64,000 nucleotides of DNA from Lycorma delicatula. Lineage: Eukaryota > Arthropoda > Insecta > Hemiptera > Fulgoridae. Where the stretch lies: contig NC_134461.1 in NCBI RefSeq assembly GCF_047948215.1, positions 90,726,245-90,790,244 on the forward strand, given 5' to 3'. The notes below the pieces were generated by a model. The model was not told the origin of the DNA, did no database searches, and was given only the letters and a program-made list of their open reading frames with translations. This document shows positions 11,632-22,941 of the stretch, in pieces; the first letter of the stretch is position 1, and every line of letters begins with the position of its first letter. The position numbers and the translations under genes are program-made.

Positions 11632-12560
11632 TTTATTCGAGTACCCCCCCACCCCCAAATAAGCCCCGCACCACGATATTTGGACCAAAAATTAAAAAAA
11701 AATCGAGTATATACCGGTATTTTAAAGTGCAACAGATATGATAAAAAATTACGTAAATACGAAAATATTCAGAAAGTAAAGCATTTAATTCGTACATTTG
11801 AATTACAATATTAATATTACATTAATAATTAATTACCGTAGGTACTAGTTTAGTTCAGAATCAGTAGGCCAGTAAAACGAGAAGAAAGTATCATGTTGAA
11901 AAGGATCATTTCAATACACTTTTTAATTGAGGATTTTATTTTTAATTAATCACTGTCACTGTCAATGTCTGTAGAAGAGTTACCGGTAGTCTCCACGTCG
12001 CTCTGCCAAAGGTGATCGGCTTCACTACCATCAAGTTCATTAGATATTCCGCATTTTTTTAAACTTTTCCTTACTCATTCCGTGAAAATTCCTTCCCAAA
12101 CTTCTTTTATCCAAACACAAATCCGGTTAAAATCTGGGAGTTTGATTCTTTCTGTAGGTGTGAGAAAGAAATTTTCATCAGCCATACCCACAGGGCAAAC
12201 CACCTAATGTCGAAAAAAGAGAATGCACCACATAATTCTAAAGCATATTGCACAGTGACTTTCTGAACTCATGGTATGTGAAATATTACTGATAATAGTT
12301 GTATCCTATTCCTCTGCCTTTCCAGGTGGGTATCAGTTGTTTTAAAGCAGATTTGAACGGTTTATTAATGCAGACATCTAATGGTTGCAAAAGAGATGTC
12401 AATCAGCCTGGAATTATTAATTGGTCTATCATACCCTTTTTTAAATTGTCTTTCACTTTATCAGTCGTATGACCCCAAAAACTATCCATTACCTGAAGAA
12501 TTATATTATGGATATTTCTAATCTAAATACTTTATCTGCATTCTATACCTACTTCTATTA
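11632..12560 (-). pseudogene. Pogo/CENP-B-like transposase relic (DDE_1 family)
   Basis: The left boundary, caaataccgtatttattcga, resembles ends of pogo-type elements. Read on the minus strand from about 12500 downward, broken frames give MDSFWGHTTDKVK, LKKGMIDQLIIPG, LTSLLQPLDVCINKPFK and later SNELDGSEADHLWQSD near 12010. These are landmarks of the DDE_1 domain found in pogo/Tigger and jerky-like transposases, which cut and paste at TA sites. Only the C-terminal half is present, with stops and shifts. Part of it (12183-12323) is repeated in inverted orientation at 13056-13195. It is dead. Confidence 0.78.
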
Positions 12561-13055
12561 TTTCCTTGCGACAAACTTGGATCTGAATATTTTGTGTTCT
12601 TGTTATTTCAACATTCAACAGAGAATTTATCATTTATTATATATATAAGGGATAGATTCCCTTTAATAAACACCATTATACACCTACACCCGACACCATT
12701 TAGCTATATGATGCTTTATAGGTAAGTAGCTTATTCCCTTAATATAATTGTTTGAATAAACATTTTGGTGATTGCGAAACGTAAGATGTTGGCTTGACTA
12801 GATCTTCCCCTTCTTAAAAAAATCAGTAGCCAGATCAAACCAGTTAAAGAAGTTAGCCAGATTTGCATGATTTTATAGAACCTGAGAAAAGTTTTTTTAT
12901 GTAGTCTTTTTAGCCAAACCATCTATAGGTGTACAGGAATAAAAGAATCCATCTTTTATGTTATGTATTGAATAGTTTCGCTATATTTGCAGAATTAAAT
13001 TCTAATCTTGAATTCTCTTCGTTATGGTAAGTATAGAGCGAAGCAACATAATTTA
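12561..13055. other. Spacer between inverted pogo fragments
   Basis: No motif is recognised. Minus-strand frames of 63 and 64 codons at 12731-12922 and 12961-13155 have no family match; the second mostly reads through the inverted pogo fragment. Confidence 0.4.
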
Positions 13056-13195
13056 GAAAGGCAGAGAAATAGGATACAACTATTACCAGTAATATTTCAC
13101 ATACCATGAGTTCGGAAAGTCGCTGTGCAATATGCTTTAGAATTATGTGGTGCATTCTCTTTTTTAGACATTAGGTGGTTTGCTCTGTGGGTATG
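13056..13195 (+). repeat. Inverted duplicate of a pogo transposase segment
   Basis: The stretch from gaaaggcagagaaataggat to ttgctctgtgggtatg is the reverse complement of 12183-12323 with few differences. The two copies lie about 730 bases apart in opposite orientation. Confidence 0.85.
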
Positions 13196-14350
13196 TTGGG
13201 CGTTGCTCAGTAATAAACCAAGTCGTCAATTGTTGAGTTGTGATTGAACGTGCCTCGTTTCGTTTTATGTTGTTTCGTTTACCGGAATCAATATTTACCG
13301 GAAACGTAGTGGTCCTTTTGGTACAGGAACGCCATTTTTCTCATTGAACATGTCTTTCGTGAAGGTGACAAGTATACTGATTAAGTGAAGCACATGTTTT
13401 CTAAAGTTTCCAAATAATCCTGTTCCTCACCGAAATGTAGTTCTAACTCTATTGAAATATTTCGAGCAATAGGCTCTGTTGAAGACGCTGATCGAAATGG
13501 AAGACAACTTGAACTAAACGAACAGAAGCTACCGAATATTTCAGATGCAATGGCCGAAACACTCCATCAAAGCCAATGGGTACAGCAACAAGGTATCGGA
13601 CTTGCTACTGCACATAAAGCTGTAAGAAAAGAACTCAAAAGTAATGTATGTTTAAGAACTGAAACCTATAGATCATGCCAAAAGACTAAATTATTGTCAA
13701 TTGTTTAAAAAATACACGAATGTGATCAGCAACTAACCCCCATGAATTACACGAACAATATTTCCAAGAAGCGAAAATTGAAGTCTGGGTTGTTGTGAGT
13801 AGAACACGTATTTTCGATTCAATTATTTTTTGAAAATACAGTTAAAGGTGATCGTTATTGTGCTGTTTCAACAAACTTCATTAGTCATTTAACAGCCGTG
13901 GAAATCAATCACGACTGATTCCAACAAGATGGCGCCACAACACAACTAAAAACTCAATAATTTTTTACGATATGTCTTTGGTGAACGAATCATTTCGAGG
14001 AATTTGTGGTCTGCATGATCGCACGATCTGACTCCCTCAGATTACGTTTTATGGGGCGCAGCAAAACAAGCACGATATCGCAACAGACCACGCACGATTG
14101 ACGAACTAAAAACCGCAATAACGGCATATGTACGAGAAATTCCAGTACATCAGTTGATTAAAGGGTTTGAAAACAAATTGAAAGAGTACCTCCAACATAT
14201 GATGTTGGAGGCAATAACTTTTATAAAATATTCCAATTATTATAATATCCGTTTCTATAAAATAATGAAGTAAAAATATAAAGTAATAATTAAGAACATT
14301 TCATTACACTTTCATAATTCCAGTGCATAGCAACTTTCCGAATACACTGT
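13196..14350 (+). pseudogene. Tc1/mariner transposase relic (IS630-like, DUF4817 type)
   Basis: This is a dead DNA transposon read on the plus strand. Near 13345 LIEHVFREGDKYTD matches the N-terminal domain (DUF4817) of a transposase family common in insects. It is followed by GSVEDADRNGRQLELNEQKL, NISDAMAETLHQSQW and GIGLATAHKAVRKELK, the helix-turn-helix region. Near 13925 FQQDGAT carries the second catalytic Asp, and near 14025 DLTPSDYVLWGAAKQARYR carries the third. Then RPRTIDELKTAI and YVREIP close the domain. Several stops and shifts are present. The relic directly abuts the inverted pogo fragment at 13195. The right end is probably near 14350. Confidence 0.82.
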
Positions 14351-15070
14351 ATAAAAGAGTTCCATTCGGTAAATAATCGTTTAATGTGCCGCATCCCTAA
14401 CGAAGTAGAGCAGCTTATTTGGTACAATTTCGATGAAGTCATGCTCAGATTTAAAAATTTTAAGCCTATAGTCCTTTATAGTATCTGGCTTATAATTCTA
14501 ATAACCGGTACTGCCCAAAATTTTACTGGCAACGAAAAAAAATTACATTCCACTTATTTTTAGAGAAAGTTAGTCCATTGAGACAATAAATATTATAAAC
14601 AGTATGTATAATAAGCCAAGAAAAAACTTTTGTAATAGAGAAAACAAGCTTTATTCTGTCTATGTCGAAGTGATATTTAAAAACATAAAATTCGATTAAA
14701 TATTTCACATCAGTGATTTACAGTTAAGTTACTTTCGCGTTACAAATATCACTTTATTCTCATGCTAACTTTTAATTTGTTATATATATTTCTCATGGAT
14801 CTATAATTGTAGCCTGTCATAGACTTTAGAGAATTTACAAATACTACATAGTAGTTATAAAAATTAATTTCTTTTTCAAACTGTGAATAATCCAATGGAA
14901 TTCAAAGGTCATTGAAAACGTGTTTAATTTCATATTCATATTAATTAATAAATTTATAATTTTGTGATTCGAATTTTGTATCCAAAAAATTACACACATT
15001 TTTTTAAAAATTAATTAATTTATTTATTTATCTATTTTTGATGAATTAATTCACTGTAGAAACAAATGTA
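14351..15070. other. AT-rich sequence, nothing recognised
   Basis: No gene or element is seen. The minus-strand frame at 14523-14708 has no family motif. Confidence 0.5.
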
Positions 15071-15074
15071 GAAG

Positions 15075-15190
15075 CTTTACGTGGGAATTTGGAAATGGAA
15101 TTTTGAAGCGTATAAAAAATGCCATGCCTAACCGGGATTCGAACCCGGGATAAAAGGCCGAGACACTATCACTCCACTACGGAGATCGGA
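15075..15190 (-). mobile_element. SINE1, tail type B (tRNA-derived)
   Basis: On the minus strand the tRNA-like head has an A-box-like segment and a B box, gggttcgaatcccggttag. It is followed by catttttt and cgcttcaaaattcc. The same head is found at many places in the window. The tail is of type B, without the ccggagg motif. Confidence 0.8.
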
Positions 15191-15715
15191 AATTAAATTA
15201 ATAATTAGATTTTGCAGTATTTAAATGGTAATATTTTATAAAATAAGACAATTATAATAGGTACTGTAAAAAAAAAACAAAGTTAATGATGTGCGTCGAT
15301 ATAACTATTTACGTGAAAGACCACCAGGTTAGTTTATTATTTTTTTCCCCCTCTTTGTAGACTACACAAACTAAAACGAAATTGCTTTAATGATTAAATA
15401 TTTCATAAGAATAACAAGGAGAGACGGTCAATTTGATTTTGATCGCGAAATGAATTAACAAAATGTTATTCGCATTTAAAAATAACTAACAAAATAATAA
15501 AAATAACTTTCACTATAATTTGATATTAAGTAAAGAGTTGCAATCACTTGTCTTATCTACCCAGTGTAGAAGCAGTTACTTCTGAAACCATTCATTCAAA
15601 ATATAATTATAGCAGTAAATGTTGTTTGTTTTAATCATAATTGGACCCCTTATTACATGACAACAAGATTTAATCCGAATAAAGGATAAGACAGTAAGAG
15701 TGAGAAAGAGAAATA

Positions 15716-15735
15716 AATAGATAGATAGATAGATA
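15716..15735. repeat. (GATA)n microsatellite
   Basis: About five tandem GATA units. Confidence 0.9.
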
Positions 15736-15870
15736 AAGATAAAAAAAGAACACTGACAGACAGACGGAGTGTAGGTTATCATAAGGGAAGATTGAAGTTT
15801 ATAGTTTAATAACAGATATTACTTTCGTGTCATGACCCTTAAAATGCAATAATTAGTTAAAAGAAAAGAT

Positions 15871-15872
<2 letters not shown>

Positions 15873-15916
<44 letters not shown>
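15873..15916. repeat. (TA)n microsatellite
   Basis: About 22 uninterrupted TA units. Confidence 0.95.
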
Positions 15917-15921
<5 letters not shown>

Positions 15922-16425
15922 AGGATATACTCATATACAATTTTTTCCTTGACATTTTGCTGACATTATAATAACTTAAATGTTAAAAAATCTAATAGTT
16001 ACCTAAATTAAAATTAATCCTAATAATTATTTAAAAAAATTCTTTAAATCCATTAATAAAAATTAACATTTAAAATGTATAATCATTCAACTAAAAGAAT
16101 ACGGTATTGAAATGAAAACTTAGCCGTTACAAAATTTTATAATTGTTTGTTTATTTTATTGTAATAACATTTAAATGATCAAATAAATAATAAAAAAATA
16201 ATTTTGGAAATTATTCCTTATACATTAAAAATAGTTTACTTCAATCTAAAAGAGAAAACTCGTATTTAACTTTCTTAGTATTGGAAAAAGTGTTTATTAT
16301 TAACTATAGATTCTTGTTGATATTTTTACTTTTCTGGCGTCATCTATATTTCCTGGCATGATCAATGTTGCACTGCAAAACGGAAGTATGGTATAGTCAA
16401 AAAATAGGGTATGGTTTATTTTGAA

Positions 16426-16665
16426 TTTATTGACGTTTCATGACCCAAGGATCTCTCCCCAAAACAAATTTGGAGTAATAATCGAATGTATTGTTGACGT
16501 GTTGGAAGCTTAATAACCTTTGGCTGGATGAACCAATTTTGATGAAACTTTGTACAGAAACTCCTGTATATGGGGCAACTTTGTTGTTAAGATTTTGGGT
16601 CAATATCTCCAGAACGTGAGGTAGATAGTGTCTTTGGGTCATTTTTCTCAAAATTTAGCAAACAT
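16426..16665. repeat. Unclassified repeat-like block
   Basis: It contains gatgaaactttgtacagaaa and ttgggtcaatatctccagaa, phrases of the kind found in dispersed non-coding repeats with palindromic thermodynamic structure. The 74-codon minus-strand frame here has no family motif. Confidence 0.35.
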
Positions 16666-16789
16666 AACCCTGCTTTATATTAAGATCAGTACATGCGCGC
16701 ATGGTTATTATTTAAAAAAAAAAATTTGGCTTCGAAATTTTCCCTCCTTCAAGAATAAAAAAAAGGCATCTTTTTATTTATTGTATATT

Positions 16790-17270
16790 TTTTAATCGAT
16801 TTTTGTGTCTTCCTAGGGATATTAGTGTCGCCTGGGTGCGATGAGGCCGGGGACATTCTGCTCGTGTCTGATGGTGGCCACTGGTAAGAGGTGTGACTAT
16901 TTGAGATTTCTGTCTTGACTGCTGCGTGGGTGTGTAACGCGTGGGTGTTAGAAGGTTTGTTCTGTTTTCTGCCGGTTCTTGTATGATGTTGTCGGTGGTG
17001 TTTGTATTTGACGTGCTGTATGTGTTGCTTCCAGTGGTGTGTGACATTTGTTGGTTTGTTATGACTGTGTGTGTGTGGGCGATTCCCCCTTCTTCTGATG
17101 AAATGCTTTTATAAGCAGTAACAAGAAGGGGGAAGCCAGGGGTGGAGGTTTAGTTGGTAGTGCGCAGGTATATACATTCACCCTCGGTTATAACTGGCGA
17201 AACCTGTTAGCGAGCCCGACACTGCTTAGGCGCCCGTAAATGGGGTTCCTCCACCTCTTTAAAAAAAAAG
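16790..17270 (+). mobile_element. 5'-truncated LINE 3' end, tail family L1, copy 1
   Basis: A G/T-rich block ends in a tail containing tagttggtagtgcgcagg, aacctgttagcgagcccgac, cgcccgtaaatggggttcct and then a poly(A) run at about 17261-17270. The same tail occurs at 38595-38700 (plus) and 42750-42900 (minus). The whole 500-base arrangement parallels the 42750-43272 copy. It is probably the 3' untranslated end of a non-LTR retrotransposon, possibly of the R1 group. It encodes no reverse transcriptase here. The 89-codon minus-strand frame at 16778-17047 is a shadow. Confidence 0.65.
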
Positions 17271-17876
17271 TATAATAGTGTAAGTGACCCAAAAAATACT
17301 TTGGAGGCAATATTAGGGTAAGGAAGCTGGTCAAATTTTTAAAATTTTTTAATTTTTTTAATTATTCAAAATGTTTTTGCCTATTTAAACTTTTATTACT
17401 TCAGAATTTATTAATATTATTAAAAGTTTCAATATTACAAAAAGTTACCAAAGATTTCTTCATTGTGGTGGGGGGAAATTTATCATGATGCTTTATTGTA
17501 AAATGATCATTATATTTCTAAATAAATCGAAAATTATAAAAAATTCAAAAAATTGTTTTTTTTTCTGCCCCATCACCTTCAAAATCACCTTAAAAACTTT
17601 TAATACCATTAAAAATTTTAATAAACCAAAAAACACTTTAAAAAATCGTATTTTTTTAATTTCACGATCCCCCATCACTTATATTGCACCTAAAGTATTG
17701 TTTTTGGGCTACATATTCTACAACTATACCTAGGAAGACATAAAAAGGAAAATTCCGTTAAAAATATTCAATAAATGAAAAGAAAATCCCTTTCGAAACG
17801 CCGGAAGGCGGAGGTAGATTTCACCGGTGCTAAGTAGGGGATAAAAAGATTTCCTCCTTAAAGTTAAGAAAAAACT
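17271..17876. other. AT-rich sequence with A-rich runs
   Basis: No gene. The overlapping frames on both strands at 17485-17733 come from A/T runs. Confidence 0.5.
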
Positions 17877-18570
17877 TAAAATTTACTCAATACGACAATG
17901 GTTGCATGTGAAAAAAGGTTTCACATGTTTAGCATACGACAAGCCCCATCTTCTTACAATGCCAACAGTATTTCGGTCATCCCTTGTCGTAAGTATTGAT
18001 CATATCAGAAATTTTTTCAGACAAAAGTTTTAGGTAATGTTTAGAGGACTAACTACAACTTTAAAACGATTCGATACTATGCCTATTAAGGAAGGTATGA
18101 TTTTTTTTGTTTTCGGAACCCAACTTTTTCCACCCCTCGGCCAACGGTTGGTGATATCAAAAAACTTTATTTAGATAAGTTTTAGGGCCTTATCCAAAGA
18201 ATAGTAGGAACTTTAATAGAATTCGATATTTTACTTAATAAGAAAGTTATAGTGATATTTTGTTTTTTCAAGAGCCCCCACATTTTCACCTCCATGGTCC
18301 GATTTTGCCCATTAACCAACTCGACCGAGATTTTGAGTCGGTATATTTTATGTATAAATTTGAAAGTGATTGGCGCAAAAATACGGGCAGTTATCGTGTC
18401 CACAAGAAAGTGAAATGAAATATATATATGTAAGTGTATATATAAACTTTTGAACTGACGGTGAATTTAGAGTCTGGGGATGTGAAACGCGAAGATATGT
18501 CAACATTTTTCGGTGGTCGAATCATGGTACTCTTTACAATGTAGATTTCTTATGAAATTTACCTAATAAC
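17877..18570 (+). repeat. Dispersed repeat R4, copy 1
   Basis: This non-coding block begins atttactcaatacgacaatg and runs through gtttcacatgtttagcatac, acgacaagccccatcttctt, cttatccaaagaatagtagg and ctcgaccgagattttgagtc to cttatgaaatttacctaa. The same order occurs at 43868-44624 in the same orientation, with roughly four-fifths identity by eye and a small insertion in copy 2. It is a dispersed repeat of unknown class. Confidence 0.82.
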
Positions 18571-19464
18571 ATTTTTCAGATTTTTGGGAAAGTGGGAATT
18601 TTGTGGCACATTAAACAAAAAAATGATGAGGAAGCATGCACGTATATACTAAGCTTAATATAAAGTGGAGTTACGATCGCAAAATTTTGAGAAAATTGTC
18701 CTCCAAAAAACCCCCTGGTGATATTGTCTCAAAAAGTTTACCAAAAAATTGCCCCCTATACACAAGTTTTGGTTTATTCAGTCAAAAGATATTAAGCTTC
18801 AAACACACCAACACACGTACAAACGTACGTACGAATACTACTAAACACTTTTTTTGGAGGATGTTCTTGCATCATGTAACATCGAAAAATGGAAAAAAAT
18901 CCACACCAAATTATTGACTGATTACTATACTTTCCTTCTTGCAGCATAGCTCTAGAAATAAAATCCCAGTAAAATAAAAGAAAGATACCAGTATATTTTT
19001 TAAATTTCCATAATGTTTTTTTTAATTATAATTTACAGCATTATTTAGATATGTTTAAAATCTTTTAGTGTTTTTCTCTCTAATTAATTTATTTCTGATT
19101 TTATAAATTAATATTTTGTAATGTGTTTCAATCAAATCAAAAATAAAAATCGATTAAATAGTATATCGGTTGTTATTATTATCATTATTTAGTCATAACG
19201 AACATTAAAAATAGTTTATATAAGTATGTTCTAAACAAGAAGTTTTCTGACATAGGAATCATTAGTGTTTCAAGTACTCGTAACCAAATATTATTTCCTG
19301 GAATTTCTTCTTCCTCTAATTTTCATTCTAGTATAAAACATAGCTGACTGTTTTTTTAGGAGTTTGATCAGGTGTATACTATCAAAATATGAAGGATTTT
19401 TATTTTTTTAAATTTTAATGACCTTATCTAACCTTCTAAATACTCTTAATTACTTACCAAATTC
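18571..19464. other. AT-rich sequence, nothing recognised
   Basis: The 93-codon frame at 18636-18917 is lysine-rich and has no family motif. It contains acgtacaaacgtacgtacg, a short simple repeat. I see no gene. Confidence 0.45.
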
Positions 19465-19565
19465 CTTGGCGGAGTAGCAGAATCTGTGTTTTTCATCCAG
19501 TAGATTCTGAGTTCGAAATCTAAGTCAGGTGTAGAATTTTTTACACGCAACAAAATTCCGCGGCT
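19465..19565 (+). mobile_element. Degenerate SINE1 copy
   Basis: The head reads ccttggcggagtagcagaat and gagttcgaaatctaagtcag, a decayed version of the SINE1 A and B boxes, followed by attttttacacgc. It is older than the other copies. Confidence 0.6.
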
Positions 19566-20639
19566 ATAATTGAATGGTTAGCAGCCTCTATTTACTTAAA
19601 AATGGAAATTAATAAAACAAATATTAATACAAACGAGTATCATAAACAAGGAAATACATTTTAAAATAAATAAATAAAAATACGCTTCCTATTTTAATTA
19701 TTTAATATAATTTAAATATTCAAACAAACGGAGAAATCTTATCAATTTTAATCATTCTTTCTATTTATTTATTCATAAAGACTGAACGAATGATAATTAC
19801 TGAAATATTTGAATTATCGTAAAATGTTACGTACTGAACAGTATATTGCTTATGAATTTAAATTACCAAAGATATGAGAAATTGATTATGTTTTTCAAAC
19901 AAATATGTTTTAACCAATAAAGCATCAATGATTAAGACAGATAACCCATTGTTTCGGTTTTATAAAAATAAATATTATATAACTAAAAAATAAATAAATA
20001 AACAATTGATTTTTATCTCGTACTTTATATAACAAAAATTTCCTTCAACAAAGATGTTCATAATTTATTACTGATCATTTACCGATTGAATTATAACCAT
20101 TAATAATAATATATTTTGTTTATTCTATAAGAAGAGGGATTTAATTTTTAAATTACATAATTCATAGTCATGAATGTTTTTCCCGGTTTACTTATTTTAT
20201 GTGTAGGCAACTTTATATTCCGTTAAAAATATTTACATGCATAACATGTAGGCTGTCAGATGAGTACTATAAAGTGGGTTTGGTTATAAAATTTTATAAA
20301 ATATGTAAAAATGAGAGTAAATTTATTCATAAATACGTTAGATATAATTGAAAATAAGACATGGTAAACTGCCGTATAGAAAGAAGTGAGGCAAGGATTT
20401 TTTTTTACCTGAGAAAGACAATAAAATAATAGGAGAAAAAATAGATGTGTAAAAATCAAAGTAAAAAAAAAAAATTAATAATCGGTAGTGGTTTAACTAA
20501 AACTTAAATGTGATGAAAAAACTTTTAGATCATATGGATTCATTTCTGGAAATTCGATTTACAAGTAAACCATTTTATTTTCATTAAAAATTCCATTAAG
20601 CACGTTAATAGTCAGATTTATTGTTCGGACAGGAAAAAA
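19566..20639. other. AT-rich sequence, nothing recognised
   Basis: No gene or repeat motif is visible. Confidence 0.55.
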
Positions 20640-21390
20640 GTCCTCGGATTGTTTTAAAGCCAACCACTTCCCGTTCAGGTGTTTTACTATTCTGAGTACG
20701 GACATAGTAATGTTAGATTATTGTCCAAAGATTCAAAGTGGATTGAAGGGCTCAAGTAAGGTTGATAAGAAAAGATAATCTAATCTTGAAAGGACAACAG
20801 CATCATATAAACAACCCTGCCAAAAGGATAGCTCAATGACTTCTTCAGGCTCTAAATATTTATCCGGCCAGGAGTTGTTCAGTATATCGGAAAAAGTTTT
20901 TCTGAAATGGAAACAGTACATTACTGAATTTAAATTTTGCGTTTTCTATATTTCAATAGGTAACAACAAAAGTTTATTTTACTCTATAAATTTAAACTTC
21001 GGAAAATATGGATAAGCTCATAGAGGAAATATCCTCTCCAGTTGTTTGGGATATAGACGTATCCAACTTAAATATAAAATCATTCAGTCTGACCTTCATT
21101 GGATGTTAAAATTACAATAAAACAACGGAAAAGATAAGTGACATAATGGAAGAGAAAGGTGAATTAAATATTATTATAGAAGAACATAATTTACTAGAAA
21201 AAAAAGAAGTTTGTTATTTTAGAAGTAAAAAAAAAAAAAAATACACACTGTTAAGAGCAGATGACGCAAATTAACAGCTTTAATGGACAGAATAAATATA
21301 CTACGTCAATCAAAGATATAAGAATCAAAAAACGTTTTACAAAGTAAAAAGTAGTGAGCCTTTGGTCACGAGATAGCGTAACGTCCCAAA
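20640..21390. other. Unassigned sequence upstream of a mariner copy
   Basis: The part at 20640-20930 is less AT-rich than the surroundings and carries a 62-codon minus-strand frame (20733-20921) with no motif I know. The rest is A-rich. It may be a worn transposon piece, but I cannot name it. Confidence 0.35.
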
Positions 21391-22801
21391 TCTTTAGGTA
21401 TATGAGTTGCAGTGTGATATGCCAAGTTTAATTTGATAGCTGGCAGTTGAAACTGGTAGATGAGCAAAAGGTTTTGGAATTCTTGAACTCAGACGTAAGC
21501 TATTGCACCGTGAAGATGAGCAAATTTTCTTTAAAACTGCGTTATATTTTACAATTTTATTTCAAAAAAGGCGCAAATTCTGAACAGACACGTGAAAAAA
21601 ATTGTGCTGTTTACGGGCAGGATATGTTATCAAAAGCAACAACCAAAAGATGCCTTGGTCGCTTTCGTTCTTGAAATTTCGATGGTCAAAATTCTCCTCG
21701 CAGTGGGCGACTAATCGCAGAAAAATAAATGATATTCTGGCAAAAGTTCAGGATTGAGGAAGACAGGAATATAAGCAGTCATGACATCACCAAACCTAAA
21801 CATTCATTGCCAAATTGTATTAAACCATTTGGAAAAGGCTGGCTATAAGAAGAAGCGCCGCCTCCGAGGCGCGAGTGGTAGCATCTCGGCCTTTTATCCG
21901 GAGGTAGTGGGTTCGAATCCCGGTCAGGAAGGGCATTTTTCATACGCTACATTTCCACATCTCACGCACAAGCTTCACGCTTATGTGGTAGCGATATCAT
22001 CAATAAAAAAGAAAAAAAGAAGCTCGATGTTTGGGTGCTACTGACTCAGAAATATTTAATCGATCGAATTTTTATCCGTGAATCTCTTCTGAAACGTAAC
22101 GAAATTGAACCATTTTTGAAGCGGTTGATTACACGTGTTAAAAAGTGGATAACCTACGACAACAATGTGCGAAAATGATCGTGGTCGAAGCGAGGAGAAA
22201 CTCCATTATCTGTGGCAAAGCCCACACTGAAGCCTAGGAAGGTTATGGTGTGCGTTTGGTGATAATGGAAGGGCATTTTGCATCACAAGCTGCTGCCGCC
22301 AGGGAGTACGATAGACTTTGACTTGTACTGTCGAATATTAGCGCGATTGAATCTAGGAATTCAAAAGAAACGGCCTAAACTGGTCAACAGAAAGAGTGTT
22401 ATATACCACCATGACAACGCCAGACCGCATATATCTTTAAGGTTGTTAAAGCAACCCTCACGGGTTGCGTCAGGAATTGAGACAACTTGACTGGGAGGTT
22501 TTAATGGATCCACAGTGTAGTCTGGACATGGTGCGGTGAGAATATCATTTGTTTTGATTTCTGCAAAACTCTTTGAATGGTGTTAAGTTAGTTTCAAAAG
22601 AGGCCTGTGAAAACCACGTGTCACAATTTTTTGACCAGAAACCACAGAAGTTTTATAGCGACGGGATTGTAGTGCTGCCGGAAAAATGGCAGGACACAAA
22701 AAAAATGATGCATATGTAATCTCATAATGTTATTTTCCAGCATCGATAAATATATTTTCAATTTTGACCTTCAAAGGTTCAATACTTTTTAGACAATCTA
22801 A
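21391..22801 (+). pseudogene. Mariner (cecropia/SETMAR-type) transposase relic split by a SINE
   Basis: Left end ttaggtatatgagttg and right end ctttttagacaatctaa resemble mariner termini. The coding region on the plus strand starts near MSKFSLKLRYILQFYFKKG (21515) and continues with EKAGYKKK up to a SINE (21857-22015). After it come LDVWV, the first catalytic Asp in WITYDN, KRGETPLSVAKP, PRKVMVCVWW, YCRILARLN, and the second catalytic Asp in YHHDNARPH (near 22410). The segment that should hold the third Asp (PSDY) now reads as a stop followed by EYHLF, so the triad is lost. The C-terminus FYSDGIVVLPEKWQ is recognisable. Further stops and shifts confirm it is dead. An intact copy would encode about 345 residues. 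Confidence 0.88.
21857..22015 (+). mobile_element. SINE1, tail type B, inserted in mariner
   Basis: The tRNA-like head has gagtggtagcatctcggcc (A box) and gggttcgaatcccggtcagg (B box), followed by gcatttttcatacgctacat and a body ending cacgcttatgtgg and an A-rich tail. It interrupts the mariner codons for KKK-LDVWV; aagaagc occurs on both sides and is probably the target duplication. Removing the SINE restores the mariner frame across the junction. Confidence 0.9.
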
Positions 22802-22877
22802 TATTTATATATTTTGTGTGATGTGATGACAAATTCAAACATATAGAATCCAGAAAATAAAGAATAGTCGTTATTGA

Positions 22878-22941
22878 AATTAGGTGTTACGGGGTAACAC
22901 CTAATTAGGTGTTACAACACACCTAAAAATTAGGTGTGTTG
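22878..22941. repeat. Two adjacent perfect hairpins
   Basis: The first has 13-bp arms (aattaggtgttac, 22878-22890, with 22894-22906) and a 3-base loop. The second has 12-bp arms (caacacacctaa, 22915-22926, with 22930-22941) and a 3-base loop. Both are variations on aggtgt. Confidence 0.9.

Larger units (their letters stand above)
15191..16425. other. AT-rich sequence with microsatellites
   Basis: No gene is seen. It contains a (GATA)n tract near 15716-15735 and a (TA)n tract at 15873-15916. Confidence 0.6.

Noticed and set aside
21870..21935. tRNA gene candidates at SINE1 and SINE2 heads (also 25.5, 48.26, 60.8 kb)
   Set aside because: A and B boxes are clear, but acceptor and anticodon stems do not pair properly and each head continues into a shared SINE body with target duplications.
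22878..22941. CRISPR-like or terminator structures
   Set aside because: There is no array of regular repeats and spacers, and the sequence context is an animal genome; simple adjacent hairpins explain it.
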